Shown: piece after piece, positions 1 through 12,699 of the stretch
Layout of the letters: each line of letters opens with the position of its first letter
Numbering within the stretch: the first letter of the stretch is position 1
NCBI GenBank assembly: GCA_050084985.1
Contig: JBITNC010000001.1
Span: 83,204,001 to 83,268,000 of the forward strand
DNA from: Nageia nagi
Lineage: Eukaryota; Pinophyta
Direction of reading: 5' to 3'
Length of the DNA stretch: 64,000 bases
Notes under the pieces: model-generated
Databases searched by the model: none
Told to the model about the DNA's origin: nothing
The model's input: the letters and a program-made list of their open reading frames with translations, nothing else
Program-made: the position numbers and the translations under genes

Positions 1-450
1 TCAAAAATTATTATAGAAAGAGAAGGCATTGTTAAATTTAGGTGAGCTTAAGTATGCACATAATCACTTTATTTGATACACTCAAAAAATATATGCAAAG
101 AAAGATGAAAAACCAATACATATGGTGGATATACCTAGTTCTCCTCCAAAGATGTAAAGATCTCAAACCACAAAATAGAATTCATATACATTCCCAATAC
201 AACTACACATTATTTTGAGGGATCTAATGAAAAAGGACTTTTACATCCCCTTTAGTGCTCTTCCCATGGATGCTTTGATTCCTATTATACGTACCATCAA
301 CTAAAAGGGCATGCTACAAACTTTTGCAAGACATTAGAGATTATAACATCAGACATTGTGGAGAAAGAAATATATATAATTGATGAAAGCCTTGCTAACC
401 AAGGACCTACAATTAATATCATTTTTGATAGACAAGGAGGTTTGTGTTAA
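1..450 (+). pseudogene. gag C-terminus with zinc knuckle (Tat-like gypsy)
   Basis: Frame 1 from about base 217 reads into a motif CFDSYYTYHQLKGHATNFC (271-327), the CxYHxxxGHxTxxC knuckle typical of plant Tat gag, and ends at TAA 448-450. In retrotransposons this knuckle binds the genomic RNA during packaging. Upstream, in the same frame, there are several stops, so the N-terminal part is badly decayed. The protease follows about 290 bases later. Start not visible. Confidence 0.6.
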
Positions 451-531
451 CTTAAGAACATGATTCCCATGCAATACTCCAAATCCAATTACAATTGAAT
501 AAGTATCCCTCATGATCCTAAAGTTTATAGC

Positions 532-1224
532 ATGATTGATCAATTGAAAAATATACTTGCTAAAATTAGTTTATGTGATCTCATTTCTATATCTCAAGTT
601 CATAGGGATATACTATATGCTTTGTTTAAGAATGAAACCATCCCTAATAACATTTTAGTTGCTATGTTTTCTAAAAAAATTAGAACCATGAAAGAATGTG
701 ATGCTATTTCTTTTTACAATTTTGAAAAGCTTAATCAAGAATTGTTAGATGAATGTTCAACTTTATATATCACACCTATGGTTGATGGATGGAAAGTGAA
801 ATTAATTATGGTAGATAATGGATCAGCTTTAAATGTGTTCTCTAATCTTTTTTTAATGCAATTATAAAAGAAAGGTCTAGAGATTCCTCCTTTATAAGAA
901 GCTACCTTTAGGATTAGGGATTATGATAGCTTATCAAAGAAACCTTTAGGAATAGCTACAATCATGATTACTATATATGTTAGGACTATAGTAGAAAAAT
1001 TCCATATTGTAGAATCCAAATTATCATATAACATACTTCTAAGAATACCATGGATTCATGATATGGATACAATCCCTACCACACTACATGGTAGTTTGAA
1101 GTTTGAATTCCAAGGTGAGGCACATATAGTCATGGAAGATCCTGAACCATATGCACTATGCAATGTTGTTGATCTTGAGGAATTTGGTATGTTACCATCA
1201 TTATATGAGATTGAGTCCTTGTAA
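532..1224 (+). pseudogene. retroelement aspartic protease (Tat-like gypsy)
   Basis: One frame runs 532-1224 with two internal TAA codons (865-867 and about 895), each one C-to-T change from CAA. The N-terminal half has the active-site motif VDNGSALNVF near 811-840, with the catalytic Asp kept. The C-terminal half has YNILLRIPWIHD followed by TLHGSLKF, the flap and tail signature of plant gypsy proteases (usually GRPWIHD). The enzyme would cleave the Gag-Pol polyprotein inside the virus-like particle. It sits between the gag knuckle and RT as expected. Confidence 0.8.
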
Positions 1225-1346
1225 TTCCCTACACCAAAGGAAAATACAAAAACATAGGTGTAGATCATAGAGATAGCTATGGGAACCTATAGAATCAATG
1301 AGACAAACTTATTTGCATCTTTCAAATACTTGGGATAGAGAAATAT

Positions 1347-2075
1347 TTGAATGCAAGTTTCATAAGGCATATTGATTATTCTATTTGGATGGCTAATGTT
1401 ATTCCTATTTCTAAACCAACTGGTGAAATATGGGTATGTATAGATTTTCATGATATTAATAATGCTTATCCAAAAGATGATTTTCTATTACCAAATATTG
1501 TTATGATTATTGATAGTATGGGTGGTTATGATACATTATCATTCATGGATGGATTTTTTGGCTATAACCAAATTTTGATTAACCCTATTGATCAACATAA
1601 AATATCTTTTACTACCCCTTGGGATAATTTTTGTTGGATGGTTATGCCTTTTGAAATTAAAAATGTAGGAGCTACATATCAAAGAATAATGGTCACCATG
1701 TTCCATGAGCACATTCACAAAATCATGGAGGTATATGTTGATGATATTTTAGTCAAATAAAAGTAAGGACAAGATTATCTACAAGCACTTGAAGAGGTAT
1801 TCACCATTTTGAAAAGGTACAAACTAAGACTCAAACCTTAAAAGTATACATTTGGAGTTACTTATGGTAAATTATTAGGATTCATGGTTTCTAATAGAGG
1901 AATAGAAGTAGATCCTAAAACATTCAAAGCCATTATTAGTATGCCTCCACCCAAAAATTTGAAATAATTAAGGAGCCTCCAATGTAAAATAAATTTAGTT
2001 AGAAGATTCATTTCATAACTTGGAGATAAATGTAGGCCATTCACTCATTTTCTCAAAAAGGATGTCAAATTTGTA
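1347..2075 (+). pseudogene. gypsy reverse transcriptase
   Basis: The open part (1347-1760) carries SIWMANVIPISKPTGEIWVC, DFHDINNAYPKDDF, the SFMDGFFGYNQI motif and the catalytic YVDDILVK at about 1732-1758. After stops at 1758 and 1764 the same domain continues with an alignable LGFMVSNRGIEVDP stretch near 1875-1917 and the PPPKNLK motif. The stops replace Gln or Trp codons, for example the TAA after PKNLK. The enzyme would copy element RNA into cDNA. YVDD is intact but the frame is not. Confidence 0.85.
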
Positions 2076-2610
2076 TAGGATGAAAATTATCAAAAAGCAT
2101 TTGAGGATATCAAATAATATATACTTCATCCTCCCATCCTATTCCCCTGGATTTTTCAAAACTTGCTTACTTATACATCTCAGCCATATTATATGCACTA
2201 GGAACAATGCTTTGTCAAAAGGATATAGAAAATAATGAAAGAGCTATCTATTATCTTAGCAAAACATTGATTGATTATGAAACTAGATACACCCCTATGG
2301 AAAAAATTTGCTATGGTATTATTTTCACTACTAAAAATTGAGACATTATTTATTATATTGCACTAAATTTGTTTTTAGTCCTATTAACCCATTGAAATAT
2401 CTTACAAATAAGCAACATTTAGCAGGTAGACTTGGAAAGTGTCTAATATTGTTATAGGAATTTGATATAAATGTGGCAAAATAAAAATATATTAAAGGCC
2501 AAATAATAACAAATTTGATAGCATCATATTTCCCTCCAGATAGAGAGGCATTAATCCATGAAGAATTTCTAGATGAATATTAGGATGACCCATGCTACTA
2601 GTAGCATGTA
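2076..2610 (+). pseudogene. gypsy-type RNase H, heavily decayed
   Basis: Reading across frames, the region after RT contains the tail of a Ty3-type RNase H: a block resembling YLSKTLIDYETRY (about 2240-2285), PMEK, PLKYLTNKQHLAGR (about 2390-2430), EFDINVA and KGQIITNLIA. This domain would remove RNA from the RNA/DNA hybrid. Several stops and frame changes are present. It lies between RT and a second RNase H, as in Tat elements. Confidence 0.65.
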
Positions 2611-2652
2611 TACCTATTATAAGGACAACAATAGCATGACTTTGATGAGATC

Positions 2653-3168
2653 TTGATCTCTTATGAGTATATATGTCTCATGGAGCATAATCCAACTATT
2701 TGGACCATGTACTTTAATGGTTCAAAATGTTCTCATGAAGTAGGAGCAGGTATTATTTTGGAATCTCCTACAAATCAAGTAATCCCCATGGCATACAAAC
2801 TTGCTTTTGATTGTACAAACAATATGGTTGAATATGAAGCACTAATATTAGGATTGAAAGCTGTTGTAATTTTGAAAATTAAAAATATTGAGATATATGG
2901 GGATTACCAACTTGTTGTCAATCAAGTCCAATATTTCTTTAACACTAAGGATGAAAATTTAAAACCTTATATACTTTTAGTAACTAATTTATTAGATCAA
3001 TTTGATAGATATACTATTTATAATATTCCAAGAACTAATAAAAGGTATGGAGATGTAATGGCAAGCATAGCTACATTAGTACCAATTGAAATTGAAGATG
3101 AAGAGACCATCCGTACAATTCATAAGTTAAGTTCTCCTTCTTATATAGATCATATGGATGATATTTAG
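2653..3168 (+). pseudogene. second (archaeal-type) RNase H of a Tat element
   Basis: An open 171-codon frame reads IWTMYFNGSKCSHEVGAGII, then NNMVEYEALILGL and YGDYQLVVNQV. This is the extra RNase H that distinguishes Tat elements. The family normally has FDGSK; here the first catalytic Asp is Asn (FNGSK, near 2713), a single G-to-A change that should abolish activity. The Glu of EYEAL and the Asp of GDYQ are kept. The integrase begins about 90 bases downstream. Confidence 0.85.
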
Positions 3169-3259
3169 ACTTTTCTTATTACAAAAGAAAATAATTTTTA
3201 GAATTGGTATGATGATATCTACAAATATTTGGAAAATCAAAAAGTTTCTAACTATTTTG

Positions 3260-4432
3260 ATAGAAATGAAAGAGTAAGATTGAAAAGAAATACAATAAGA
3301 TATGTGATCATTGGAGAAGTATTATATAGGATATCATTTGATGGTGCATTATTGATATGCTTAAAATAGGATGAGATAGATACTACCTTAGAACAAGCTC
3401 ATGATGGTTTATGTGGTAGTCACTTCCATGCAAAAGTACTACACACAAAACTTTTGAGGATTGGATACTATTGGCCTACTATGGAAGAATACTATAAAAC
3501 ATGCAAATTTAGAGAATGACCTACCAAAGTGTTACATTCTATTATTTCTCCATGGCCATTCACTACTTGGGGCATAAATTTGATCGGTATGATTAATCCT
3601 CATTCTAGGTAAGGGAAAAAATTTATTATTAGAGCTACAAAATGTACCACCAAATGGGTGGAAGAAATCCCAATGAAATTAATCACTCAAAATAATATCA
3701 TTCCATTCCTCACAAAAAAACATCATCACAAGGTTTGGTGTACCACAAAGTTTGATAATGGACAATGGTCCAAATTTCAAAGGTAAAGACATGAAGACCT
3801 TTTGTAAGAAGTTTCATACTACACAAACCTTTTCTTATATATATTACCCTCAAGGTAATGGTCAAACTAAAGCCACAAATAAGAAAATAAAGAGCATACT
3901 TGCCAAAAAATGGGATAAATACAAGAAATATTAGCATGAGCAATTACCATATACATTATGGGCATATAGAACTAGTATCTATACAACCATTAGGGAAACA
4001 CCATTTTCATTGGTATATGGCAATGAGGCTATTGTCCCACTTGAGTTGGACATCCCACCCATTAGAATTTCCTTACAAGGTGACATATCTAATGAAGATG
4101 CAAGGAAAGCAAGGTTGCAACAACTAGAGTTGTTATATGAAAAGAAAATCAGAGCCATTGAACATCAAAAGGTATACCACACAAATTTTAAGAGAGCATT
4201 TGGAAACAAAATCAAAGAAAAGGAATTAGAGGTAGGAGATATAATGTAAAAATACAACATTAAAAAAATAGCAACAAATGAGGAAACAAAAGGTAAGTTT
4301 GAGCCTAATTAGCTAGGCCCATATGTTGTAATTGATTCAACAGGATTAGGTGTATATAGAATATCATCCATGGATGGAAAAAAAGAACCAAAGATATTCA
4401 ATGCTATCCATATTAAATGTTTCTATGCTTAG
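3260..4432 (+). pseudogene. gypsy integrase
   Basis: The zinc-binding region is recognisable (HDGLCGSHFHAK, then GYYWPTMEEYYKTCKF, about 3400-3520). The core follows with TTWGINLIGM, IMDNGPNFKG (about 3752-3783), YYPQGNGQTKATNKKIK and LWAYRTS. Two of the three DDE residues are changed: the first Asp is Asn (WGIN for WGID) and the Glu is Lys (TKATNK for AEATNK), both G-to-A. The C-terminal part ends LGPYVVIDSTGLGVYRIS and stops near 4431. The frame changes at about 3740 and 4240. The enzyme would insert cDNA into the host chromosome. Confidence 0.85.
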
Positions 4433-4782
4433 AAATGATTGTGTCATGACCCACAAAACACAAAAATCATGAGTAAGTGCATAAAATTTTTTATTTTTTT
4501 GAAAAATATGAAACTTCCTATGGTGCTAGCAATGTGCAATATAAGCAAACCACTAGTAACATACAAAAAAAATATAAAAATGATGATGAAAAACAAATGT
4601 AGAATAAAGGAATATGAAAAGTATTATCTCCCATTTTAGACTTCACTTTGCATTCTATGCTACATTTCTTAAAGTTTTGAACAACACTATTCTCATCCAT
4701 GTGTTGTTGATTCATTAATGTTACCCAAATTGTGATGTGGTAGATTTGGGTTGTGGCATGCTTCATGCATGTGACAACACAG

Positions 4783-5300
4783 CTAGTGAGAGTTCACTCA
4801 CTTAAAAGTAAATTGATGATATAGCTATGAGCATAGGAAAATTATTAGTGGAAAATACAATTTACTATGTATTCACATGGTTTTTTCTTTGAACCAATCC
4901 AAATAATAATATCTTTAGATCATAGACATAAAATGTATGATTATTTATGGCCAAATGACACAACTAGTGAGAGTTCACTCACTGAAAAGTAAATTAGTGA
5001 TACATCTGTAAGCAAGTTATTGATATTGGATCATCTCCAATAGAAGATGCAACTTAATATGTATTCACATGGATTTTGCTTTGAACCAATCCAAAGCATA
5101 ATGTTTTCATATCATAGACATAAAATGTATGATTACTGATGGCCAAAGACATGGCTAGTGAGAGTCTGCTCACTTAAAAGATAAATAGATGATGCACTTG
5201 TACATGGATTACTGATATTGATTCATCATCAATTAACAACATAACTCACTATGCATCCACCATATTTTATGACTGAAATTTCATTATAGTTTTCTACATC
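4783..5300 (+). repeat. three diverged tandem copies of a 181-191 bp unit in the 3' UTR
   Basis: Copies begin with CTAGTGAGAGT at 4783, 4964 and 5155. Each then has a CTCACT.AAAAG block, a TTCACATGG...GAACCAATCCAAA block and ATCATAGACATAAAATGTATGATTA. The third copy is diverged at its end. The array lies between integrase and the 3' LTR. Confidence 0.8.
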
Positions 5301-5810
5301 TTGAAGAGAAAAAGAAAATACATTGATTTCCATGTTATTAGTGGCATGCATACTTTTCCTTAAGCTATTATTGATGTCCATTTCATCTCCATTTCAATTC
5401 AATCAAAGAAAATCCTTTCTATTTCAAGGCATGGACATAAGTGCAAATGTTTCCTAAGTAGTAAAAATGATGAAATGGCCATATTCATTATTAAAGTAGT
5501 ATAAGGGATAAAAATACATCTTCCATATCCAAAATTGGATATGGGATCATATAGCTACTTGATAGCACATTCATTTCCATCATCTACATAACATCATTCT
5601 TGGAGAGAGATTCTTCATCATATTTTAGCTTGGTTGCACCATTAAAGGATCTTTCCTAGGGCATCCAAGTCAAAAGAAGGTAGTAAGGGACCCTGATATT
5701 CATCATCATCAACAATAAGGTATAGTACAACAAAGAGTTTAAAGATCTCAAAAAATGTTCTTCTACACTTCTTTGGATATGTAATTTAATTGCTTCAATC
5801 ACACCTCCAA

Positions 5811-6480
5811 AGAGGGGTAAATGTAGATGATAAAAAATGAATTATTATTTATTAAATAATTTAGTTTAAAGCATCAGTGATATACTATGTAACAAGGGAT
5901 TAAAATAATACCTTAAGTTAGGATAAAGCTATATGATAGGAATAGTGGACCCTTATGGTATGGGGTCAAAAAGATCAAAGTCATGTGAACTTGTATCATA
6001 TATAAAGGCATCAATTGATGACCTTAAAACTTATGGGAAAATGAATATGAGAAGGACTCAAGAGAGATTCTAACATATGATACATCACTCTATTATGTGT
6101 AAATATTACTTATAAGTTATATCTTATGTTTGCTATCTGATGATTCTTTCATTCTCTTATCACTACATTCTTTATTGCATCTATTATATTATTTATCTTA
6201 AGTTGTTAGTGGTGTGCCAAGTATAGGGTGCCAATGGTGTGCAATTGAATGAATGTACGCTTGTCTTTCATGTATGTTTCTCTTTACAAAATGAACAAGC
6301 AATATAATTAAACACAAGTATCTTTTTGTTATGCATTATTTCCATATTTTAGATATATGTGTCAATAAGAAACAAGTAGACCAATAATGCATTAATTAAC
6401 CCCCATTAATAATTAATTGCATTATTTCAAGACTATAGGATCATAATGTTTAAAGTAGAAATAAAGTTTATTACACTTTA
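5811..6480 (+). repeat. purine tract and 3' LTR of the Tat-like element (end uncertain)
   Basis: The purine tract AAAGAGGGGTAAA ends at 5821 and is followed directly by TGTAGATGA, a TG start like that of the LTRs at 19906 and 31051. A TATA-box-like CATATATAAAGG lies at about 5996-6007, some 175 bases into the LTR, and would mark the promoter. The 3' boundary cannot be fixed without the 5' LTR. Confidence 0.6.
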
Positions 6481-9051
6481 ATTTTTGTCAGTTTGCATGG
6501 ATATGTAGATGATTTAGGAGGCCCCAATCCATTTTAAAAATATGAACTCCAGTTCTCACATAAGATAGGGAAGTTTGCATTTGGTCATTCAACTCAGCTT
6601 ATAAGATAGATCTTCCTTACTTCATCTCATAATCAATATCTTAGAAAAATGTGTTTGATATTTTTCTTCTTTATCTTCTCTTTGTTTATCTAGATTGGAT
6701 ACCTTTTCCTTCATTACATTTAATACTCACCACAAAGAATAAAAATATAAGCATTTTGAATAATTGGAAGCATTGTGTTATTTCTAATCAACTTAAAGTT
6801 TAAAAACTAATATCAAAGTCATAATATCCATAGCTTAATATGACATCATAATGATATATAATTTTCTTAACATCATCAAATAACACACTCCCTATACTTG
6901 TGTAATGATACTCATATTAGTAAAGAGATCAACATGAAAAAAGATTCTACCTATTCTCTCATCCACAATGTTTTGGTACCATACATCTTTCTAGTAGAAT
7001 TCAAAAGACTCATTTTAAATGTAATGATAGGGTATTGTGAAGTTGGGAAATATCAAGATCCTATTTTATTCTTATCCCAAGTCTTACTCAAGGTTTTTTG
7101 GATATTATGCCATCCTCTCTTTGAATTATTCCATGGGCTATAACTTGTACCTACATAATTAATAAAATAGTTAAAAAAATTAGTTTACAAACTCAAAATC
7201 TAAGAAAAACTAAAATATTTAAAAAAGGATAGACTTGAGTTAACCTTAATTGTTACCTTTCAATTTATCCTCCTTATCATTTGAATCATAATTGAGATAT
7301 GCATTTGGATCAACAATCACCTCAGGTATTTTTTGAATTTTTTGAGGTCTCTCTTTTAAGATACTTAGTAGCTACAACTTCTCTATAGCAAGATGAGTAT
7401 CATGTATGTGATCAAAAAACAAGTACAAGAGTATTCTTGGCATATGTAAAATCCAAGAGTCATATTATCTACACTAATTTGGTTGTGGATGCAATATACC
7501 TACTCAATTCATCCTTTTAATCTTTTCTTTAAAGAGAATCCACATCGATAATTGGCTACCTTTAAATCATTCAATTAATTTAAAATACAAATTAAAACAT
7601 TAAGCAAGGTACATAGATCATGCATATAGGGCACCTTCTCCTTTTGAGAATTTAATACTTATCACAAATAATAACAATGCAAAAGGTACTCATTCTCTTC
7701 ACATGGGAAAGGGAAATAAGTCAAGGAATAATAATGTATTAAAAAACTATACAAATTTGTTTTTGAGAATGCCTTCAAAATGATTCTTTGTTATTATCAT
7801 TAAAAATAATTAAACATATTTTAATAAACAAAATGGGATGGGCATTGGAGGCAGTAGGGTGGAGAAGGGGGAGGCATATAGAGAGGGGAAAGGGGTGGGA
7901 AAATGGTATCCCAATAATACGAAAATGAGATTCCAGTATTTCAAATATGTAATTTTTTTATAATTGGATTATATTTTCTATTTTCTAATTAATATTCGAA
8001 GAAACTTATCCATAAACTTGAAAAAGTAGGTTATCTTATTTATTTAATATTTATTTAATTTTTTAAAATTATAATTTTGTTAACATTCTACACATAAGTC
8101 TTTACTAAATTAAAATAAAATCCAAAAAGGATAAGTTTGGGTCAAGTTATGTTGGTTGAACAAGTACTTTTAAAAAATTTAATTAGTGTCAATAAAAATT
8201 TAATAAAAATTTTTTATAAAAAAATATGAAAAACTATTTTGAACATTCTCCAATGTATTAACTATCTTTTCCCAAAAGGAGCTTAAAAAATACTTTAATT
8301 TAAGTCAAATTATATTGGCCTAATAGTTAAAGGTATGATCCCAAAATAATAAATTTTAAAAAATTATTTTTATAAATTCCTATCAAAATTTAATTTTTAT
8401 CATATGGGTATTGGAATAAATTACATATTAAAAAATTAGACTTCAAGTACTACATTTTTTTTGAAGTGAGCTTTGAAAGATTTTATTTCTAAGTGCTTCA
8501 AATTTTGAGATCAATTTTGAACAAGTGAAAATCAAAGAAAAAGAATCCACTTTTTATCCATAAAGTGACCAATCTTCTTGCACACACCCCTTTAATCATT
8601 ATGAGTTAAAATAAATTCAACTACAACAACTAGATCTACCTTTATCATGCTTGCTTAAGAATTAGAATCAACATGACAACTCAAAATACTCTATCACTCA
8701 CAACTCATCCATAACTCCAATGTGACCAAGGTTCCTCAACATAATAAGATGAAAAAATATTATAGTAGCAGGGTATTTATAGGTAGTAACCACTCTTATT
8801 CAATATGAAAGGATATATATCACAAATTTGGGGATGAAAATCCCTAGATTGAATGATGATATCTAATGTTGATTATTAGCATTGATTGAATCAGTCTCAA
8901 GTTTAACTTAGTGCAACTAAGCAAGTAGCCTAAGTCATGCAAGGTTTAGTGAATAGATCACCATAAACTAGAAGATTTTCTTAGTCATAATTGATATCAT
9001 CTCAACCTCAATATGACAAGCTATAACTCCTTAATTGAATAGGGGTATACA
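6481..9051. other. AT-rich DNA without a recognised gene
   Basis: No conserved protein motif was seen on either strand. An 81-codon frame at 6898-7143 (plus) resembles nothing I know and is probably chance. A purine-rich patch with many GGGG runs lies at about 7848-7904. The last bases, ending in AATAGGGGTATAC, look like a polypurine tract before the LTR-like start at 9052. Confidence 0.6.
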
Positions 9052-9790
9052 TGTAGATGCCTAAAAATGATTTATTATTTATTTAATAAATCATATTTAG
9101 ACTCATTAAATGATTAAATGATAATAATACATAAATCAAGATAAATTGTTATTTTAATGAAATACCATGTGCTAGGACCAATGCAATATCATTTACCATG
9201 GTTTATATTTTAAATTATCTTATATATAGAAAATATTATTATTATTTTTGTGTCAACTTTCACTCATTTCTATCTCCTTATAGGTTATAAATATAGGAGT
9301 TGGAGTTTGACATCCCTATTGGATCTATCTAATATATGGTTATCCGAAACATCAAACTTATGATGTCTCTTAACACCACCTATCTTGATAAAGTTGTGAT
9401 ACTGTAAGCTTTGAACTCTCTCTCTCTCTTTTATGCATAACATGAAATATCCAATTTCATGCAACCAATAGCATACCATTCTCACGTAGCTAGTGACATG
9501 CTCCTTCTAGATTGAGAGGTCTAGATTTTGGAGAATAACTCGTTGCTTCACTCTTATGAATATCTATTGCAAGCTCATCAAAGGTTTGATCTTAATCCTC
9601 CAAAGATTCACTACTATCTGATTTTGAGGATTGTACACATATTTACTACTCACTCATTCTATATTAGGCTTATGTGTTTCATGTACATTTGTTATACTCT
9701 AATATAGAGCATATCATTGTATATTTGTAAGTCATTTATTTATTTGTGTGTGTTAATAATTGTACATTTTAAGGTCTACAATACATCTAT
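9052..9790 (+). repeat. orphan LTR-like sequence
   Basis: TGTAGATGCCTAAAAATGAT starts just after a purine tract and matches the LTR start at 5822 for about 40 bases (TGTAGATG, AAAAATGA.TTATTATTTATT). A TATA-like GGTTATAAATATAGGAG lies at about 9283-9299. No pol domains precede it directly, so it may be a solo or truncated LTR of the same family. The 3' end is a guess. Confidence 0.45.
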
Positions 9791-11556
9791 CTCAATCAAA
9801 CCAAAGAAAAAGACTCAATCATACTTAATTAAATAATAATATGATATGATCATGTGGAAAAGGCTTAGTCACTCCCATATAGACTTCTAACTCAATGGAA
9901 CTGAAGAAGGAAAAAACATAGTCAAATTTTATGAAATTTTGGTCATGTATCAAAAATTAATATTATTGTTTATTTTCAATCTTGATGAGAACTAACTTAT
10001 ACCATGTGGTGTAAAGAATGAGCACTAGGTTTTGAAATAAATATTTAAAACTTTTCATTCAGTGGTTGAGTAGGACTGAGTTTCATTTTATGTTGACGGT
10101 AAGCACTAATAGTCAAATTGAAGAATGATACTCAATGATTTGTAAAAATAGCCTTCCATGTTAATATATCAAGTTTACACTTATCTCCAATATGAAAGGT
10201 GTTACCCAATGGTCCAAACTCCTTTTGTGATGAAAAATATGGGATCATGAAAATTTATTATTTTTGAATTTTTGGATTTGTGAAAACTTTTGTGTTTTTT
10301 ATTTTTAATGAAAACAAGTAAATGTTCCTAGAAACTTATTTTAAGGAAAAAGTAGGAATTTTGTTATTAAAAAATTGGTGGTAACACTAGCTCTTTTTGA
10401 GTATGAGTTACCTTAGAAATTCAAAATATCTTGGCATATCTAGTTGCCCCATCGAAAAGCTAAAATAGAAAATAAAAATAGATTATGATAAGAACAAAAA
10501 GATTTAGATAATTTCAGCAGCATTATATAATTTAATGGATTCTCTTTTCCCATTAGGAAGGAGTGAGGCTAAAGAAAGAATGAGATACAAAATAAGTTAG
10601 AAAATTTTCAAAATTGATCATTTATAAAATATTCATGATATTCCCCTTTCTAGGACCCTCTTAAGACTTTTGTTAAAATAATCAAATCCTCTTAAAAAAG
10701 AGTCTATATCATGAATTAACTTAATTATCTAATTAATAAAACTATTTTCTTATAACTTTCATTGAGTACAATACTGTAATATTAAGTTATCATCACTAAT
10801 ATTTAGTTTGAAATGTGTTATTTTACACCAAACCAATGATCCATTCCTAGCACTCTAGCCTTGTGTATGGATTTACCCATAGACATCCTCTGTACCTATT
10901 CACAATGGGCATTGCATCTACTTCCAACAAGCATCTATAGCCCTAATAAGGATAACTTAACTTAGAAATATTGCTCACACTACCAACATGCATATATAGC
11001 CTCGATGGAGTTATTTCAAATGTTGAAAATATTATTGGTATTTTATTTTTGGAATATTATTAGTCTTATAAGGTTATTGTAGTGAATTTGAAATGAAACA
11101 ATATTTCATCATCCCATCCCAAAATTTCAAACTCTCATAGCTATACTATAGTGATGCTTGTTATTAGTAGTTTAGTGTTTCTTAAAATGATAATAATATT
11201 ATCTCATAACATCATTTCTTATCCAGGATCTAATTTATAAAGATGAGAGTTCATGATATTTTTAGGGGTTATAAATTATGGATACAAATAATATTTTATT
11301 ATTAGAAAAATAATGCAATATTTCCATGAAATGATTATCTCATAGTATGGTTTTTGTCATCATAAATTTCTTGTAGGAAGGAAAGAATTCATTATATCTT
11401 GGTAAGAAGTTGTCTGCATATACAAGATTTGACATGAACTAATCATGGTCATATGCTATTATTTTTTTAAATAACACACCATATTTACAAAATATGTACA
11501 AGATTTTTAGACTTATGATTATACTCTAATTTTTTCAAGAGGATATTCTTGATCCT
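9791..11556. other. AT-rich DNA, possibly 3' UTR and LTR of the reverse-strand gypsy remnant
   Basis: No coding motif was seen. The position, directly downstream (in reverse-strand sense) of a gypsy integrase end, makes 3' UTR or LTR sequence of that remnant likely, but I could not find paired LTR ends. Confidence 0.35.
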
Positions 11557-12345
11557 CTATTCATTTATGCTTCGCAGAAAAAATTTCTTTAAGTGGATAA
11601 TATTATAGAGAATGGGAAAGATATATGAATCACTATCAAAAAGTTTATAGGTATTATCTATGATCTTTTTTAAAATATCATACAATCCTAAACACAAAGA
11701 ATCAAATTTATTATGTTTACCTTTATCTTCATGATGATTATTCCAAAGCCAAACTTTATTACCTACTTTAAAATACATGTTACAAGCATATTGATCGAAG
11801 TATTTTTTATTTCTTTTTAATTTTAAATTTTATTTTTAGATCTTGTTCTCAATTTTATTCTATTTAAATTAATTCAAATTTTCTATTGACTAATGGCTCT
11901 TCCTTTTTGATATTTTATATTAATTTTAAATAAAGAATTTTTTATTTGAACTTGAAGAACAACTTCTCTACCATACACCAAATAGAATGGAGAAACTTTT
12001 ATTGATTCTTTAGGCATGATTCAATCTACCCAAAGAGCAAAATTTAATTTATTATATCAATTCCACATATTTAGGTGGATACTTTTAATAATTATTCTTC
12101 TCATATTTTTGTTCTTTGATTCTACAAGTTTGTTACCTTAAGGGTAATAATAAGAAACAATTTGAATTTGGACATTATACTCTAAAGAATGATTAGTCGT
12201 TTTAAGAGAATTGAAACATTTCACATTATTAGTGATTATGCTAATTGGAATTCCAAATCTAAAATAAATATTTTTCTTGAGAAACTAAATGACCACCTTG
12301 AAGGTTACATGGAATATTTTTATATCTTCGACCCATTTAGCAAAA
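11557..12345 (-). pseudogene. gypsy integrase remnant, reverse strand
   Basis: At 11557-11778 the reverse strand encodes FKVGNKVWLWNNHHEDKGKH, then KFDSLCLGLYDILKK and IHLKKFF, the C-terminal domain of a plant gypsy integrase. Upstream, the same strand shows AKWVED, FRFGIPISIITNN, YYYP then GNKLVESKNKN, LNFALWVD and PFYLVYGREVVL (11900-12345), the integrase core. Several stops and at least one frame change are present. Its style matches the integrase at 40320-41540 more than the one at 3260. No RT was found to its right, so the element is cut off there. Confidence 0.75.
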
Positions 12346-12690
12346 TAGTTATATAGTAACCAAAAGGGGATCCAAAAGACCAAAGAGGATTATTGGAAGT
12401 GGTTTTAAATTGCCTCATAATATATTTTTTATTATATATCCACCCTCTACCTATGAGGACACCACAAAAAGTCACCTATATACAACAACAACTCATAAAT
12501 GTTTGTATATAGTACCCAAAACTACCACTTAATGTAAAAAAGAGAATGGTTTTAAACTACCTCTTTATTAACTAATGAGGGTAAATTAAACTATTTTTCA
12601 CTTTATGCTTTTATATAGTTGTTTTATTAACTACCACATAATATTAATATTTAAAAAAAATGGCATAATATGAAAGCATTCTTCCAAATA
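12346..12690. other. no gene seen
   Basis: AT-rich. A short block GGTTTTAAA.T.CCTC occurs twice (about 12401 and 12550), suggesting a small local duplication. Nothing else recognised. Confidence 0.5.
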
Positions 12691-12699
12691 GAAGAATTA

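Larger units (their letters stand above)
1..6480 (+). mobile_element. Ty3/gypsy Tat-like LTR retrotransposon, 5' part outside window
   Basis: Seen in order on the plus strand: gag zinc knuckle, aspartic protease, reverse transcriptase, RNase H, a second RNase H of archaeal type, integrase, a tandem-repeat 3' UTR, a purine tract and an LTR start. A second RNase H between the first one and integrase is the mark of the plant Tat lineage. The 5' LTR and most of gag lie before the window. The copy is dead, with many stops and frame changes. The right end is uncertain because the other LTR is not available for comparison; 6480 is a rough limit. Confidence 0.8.
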
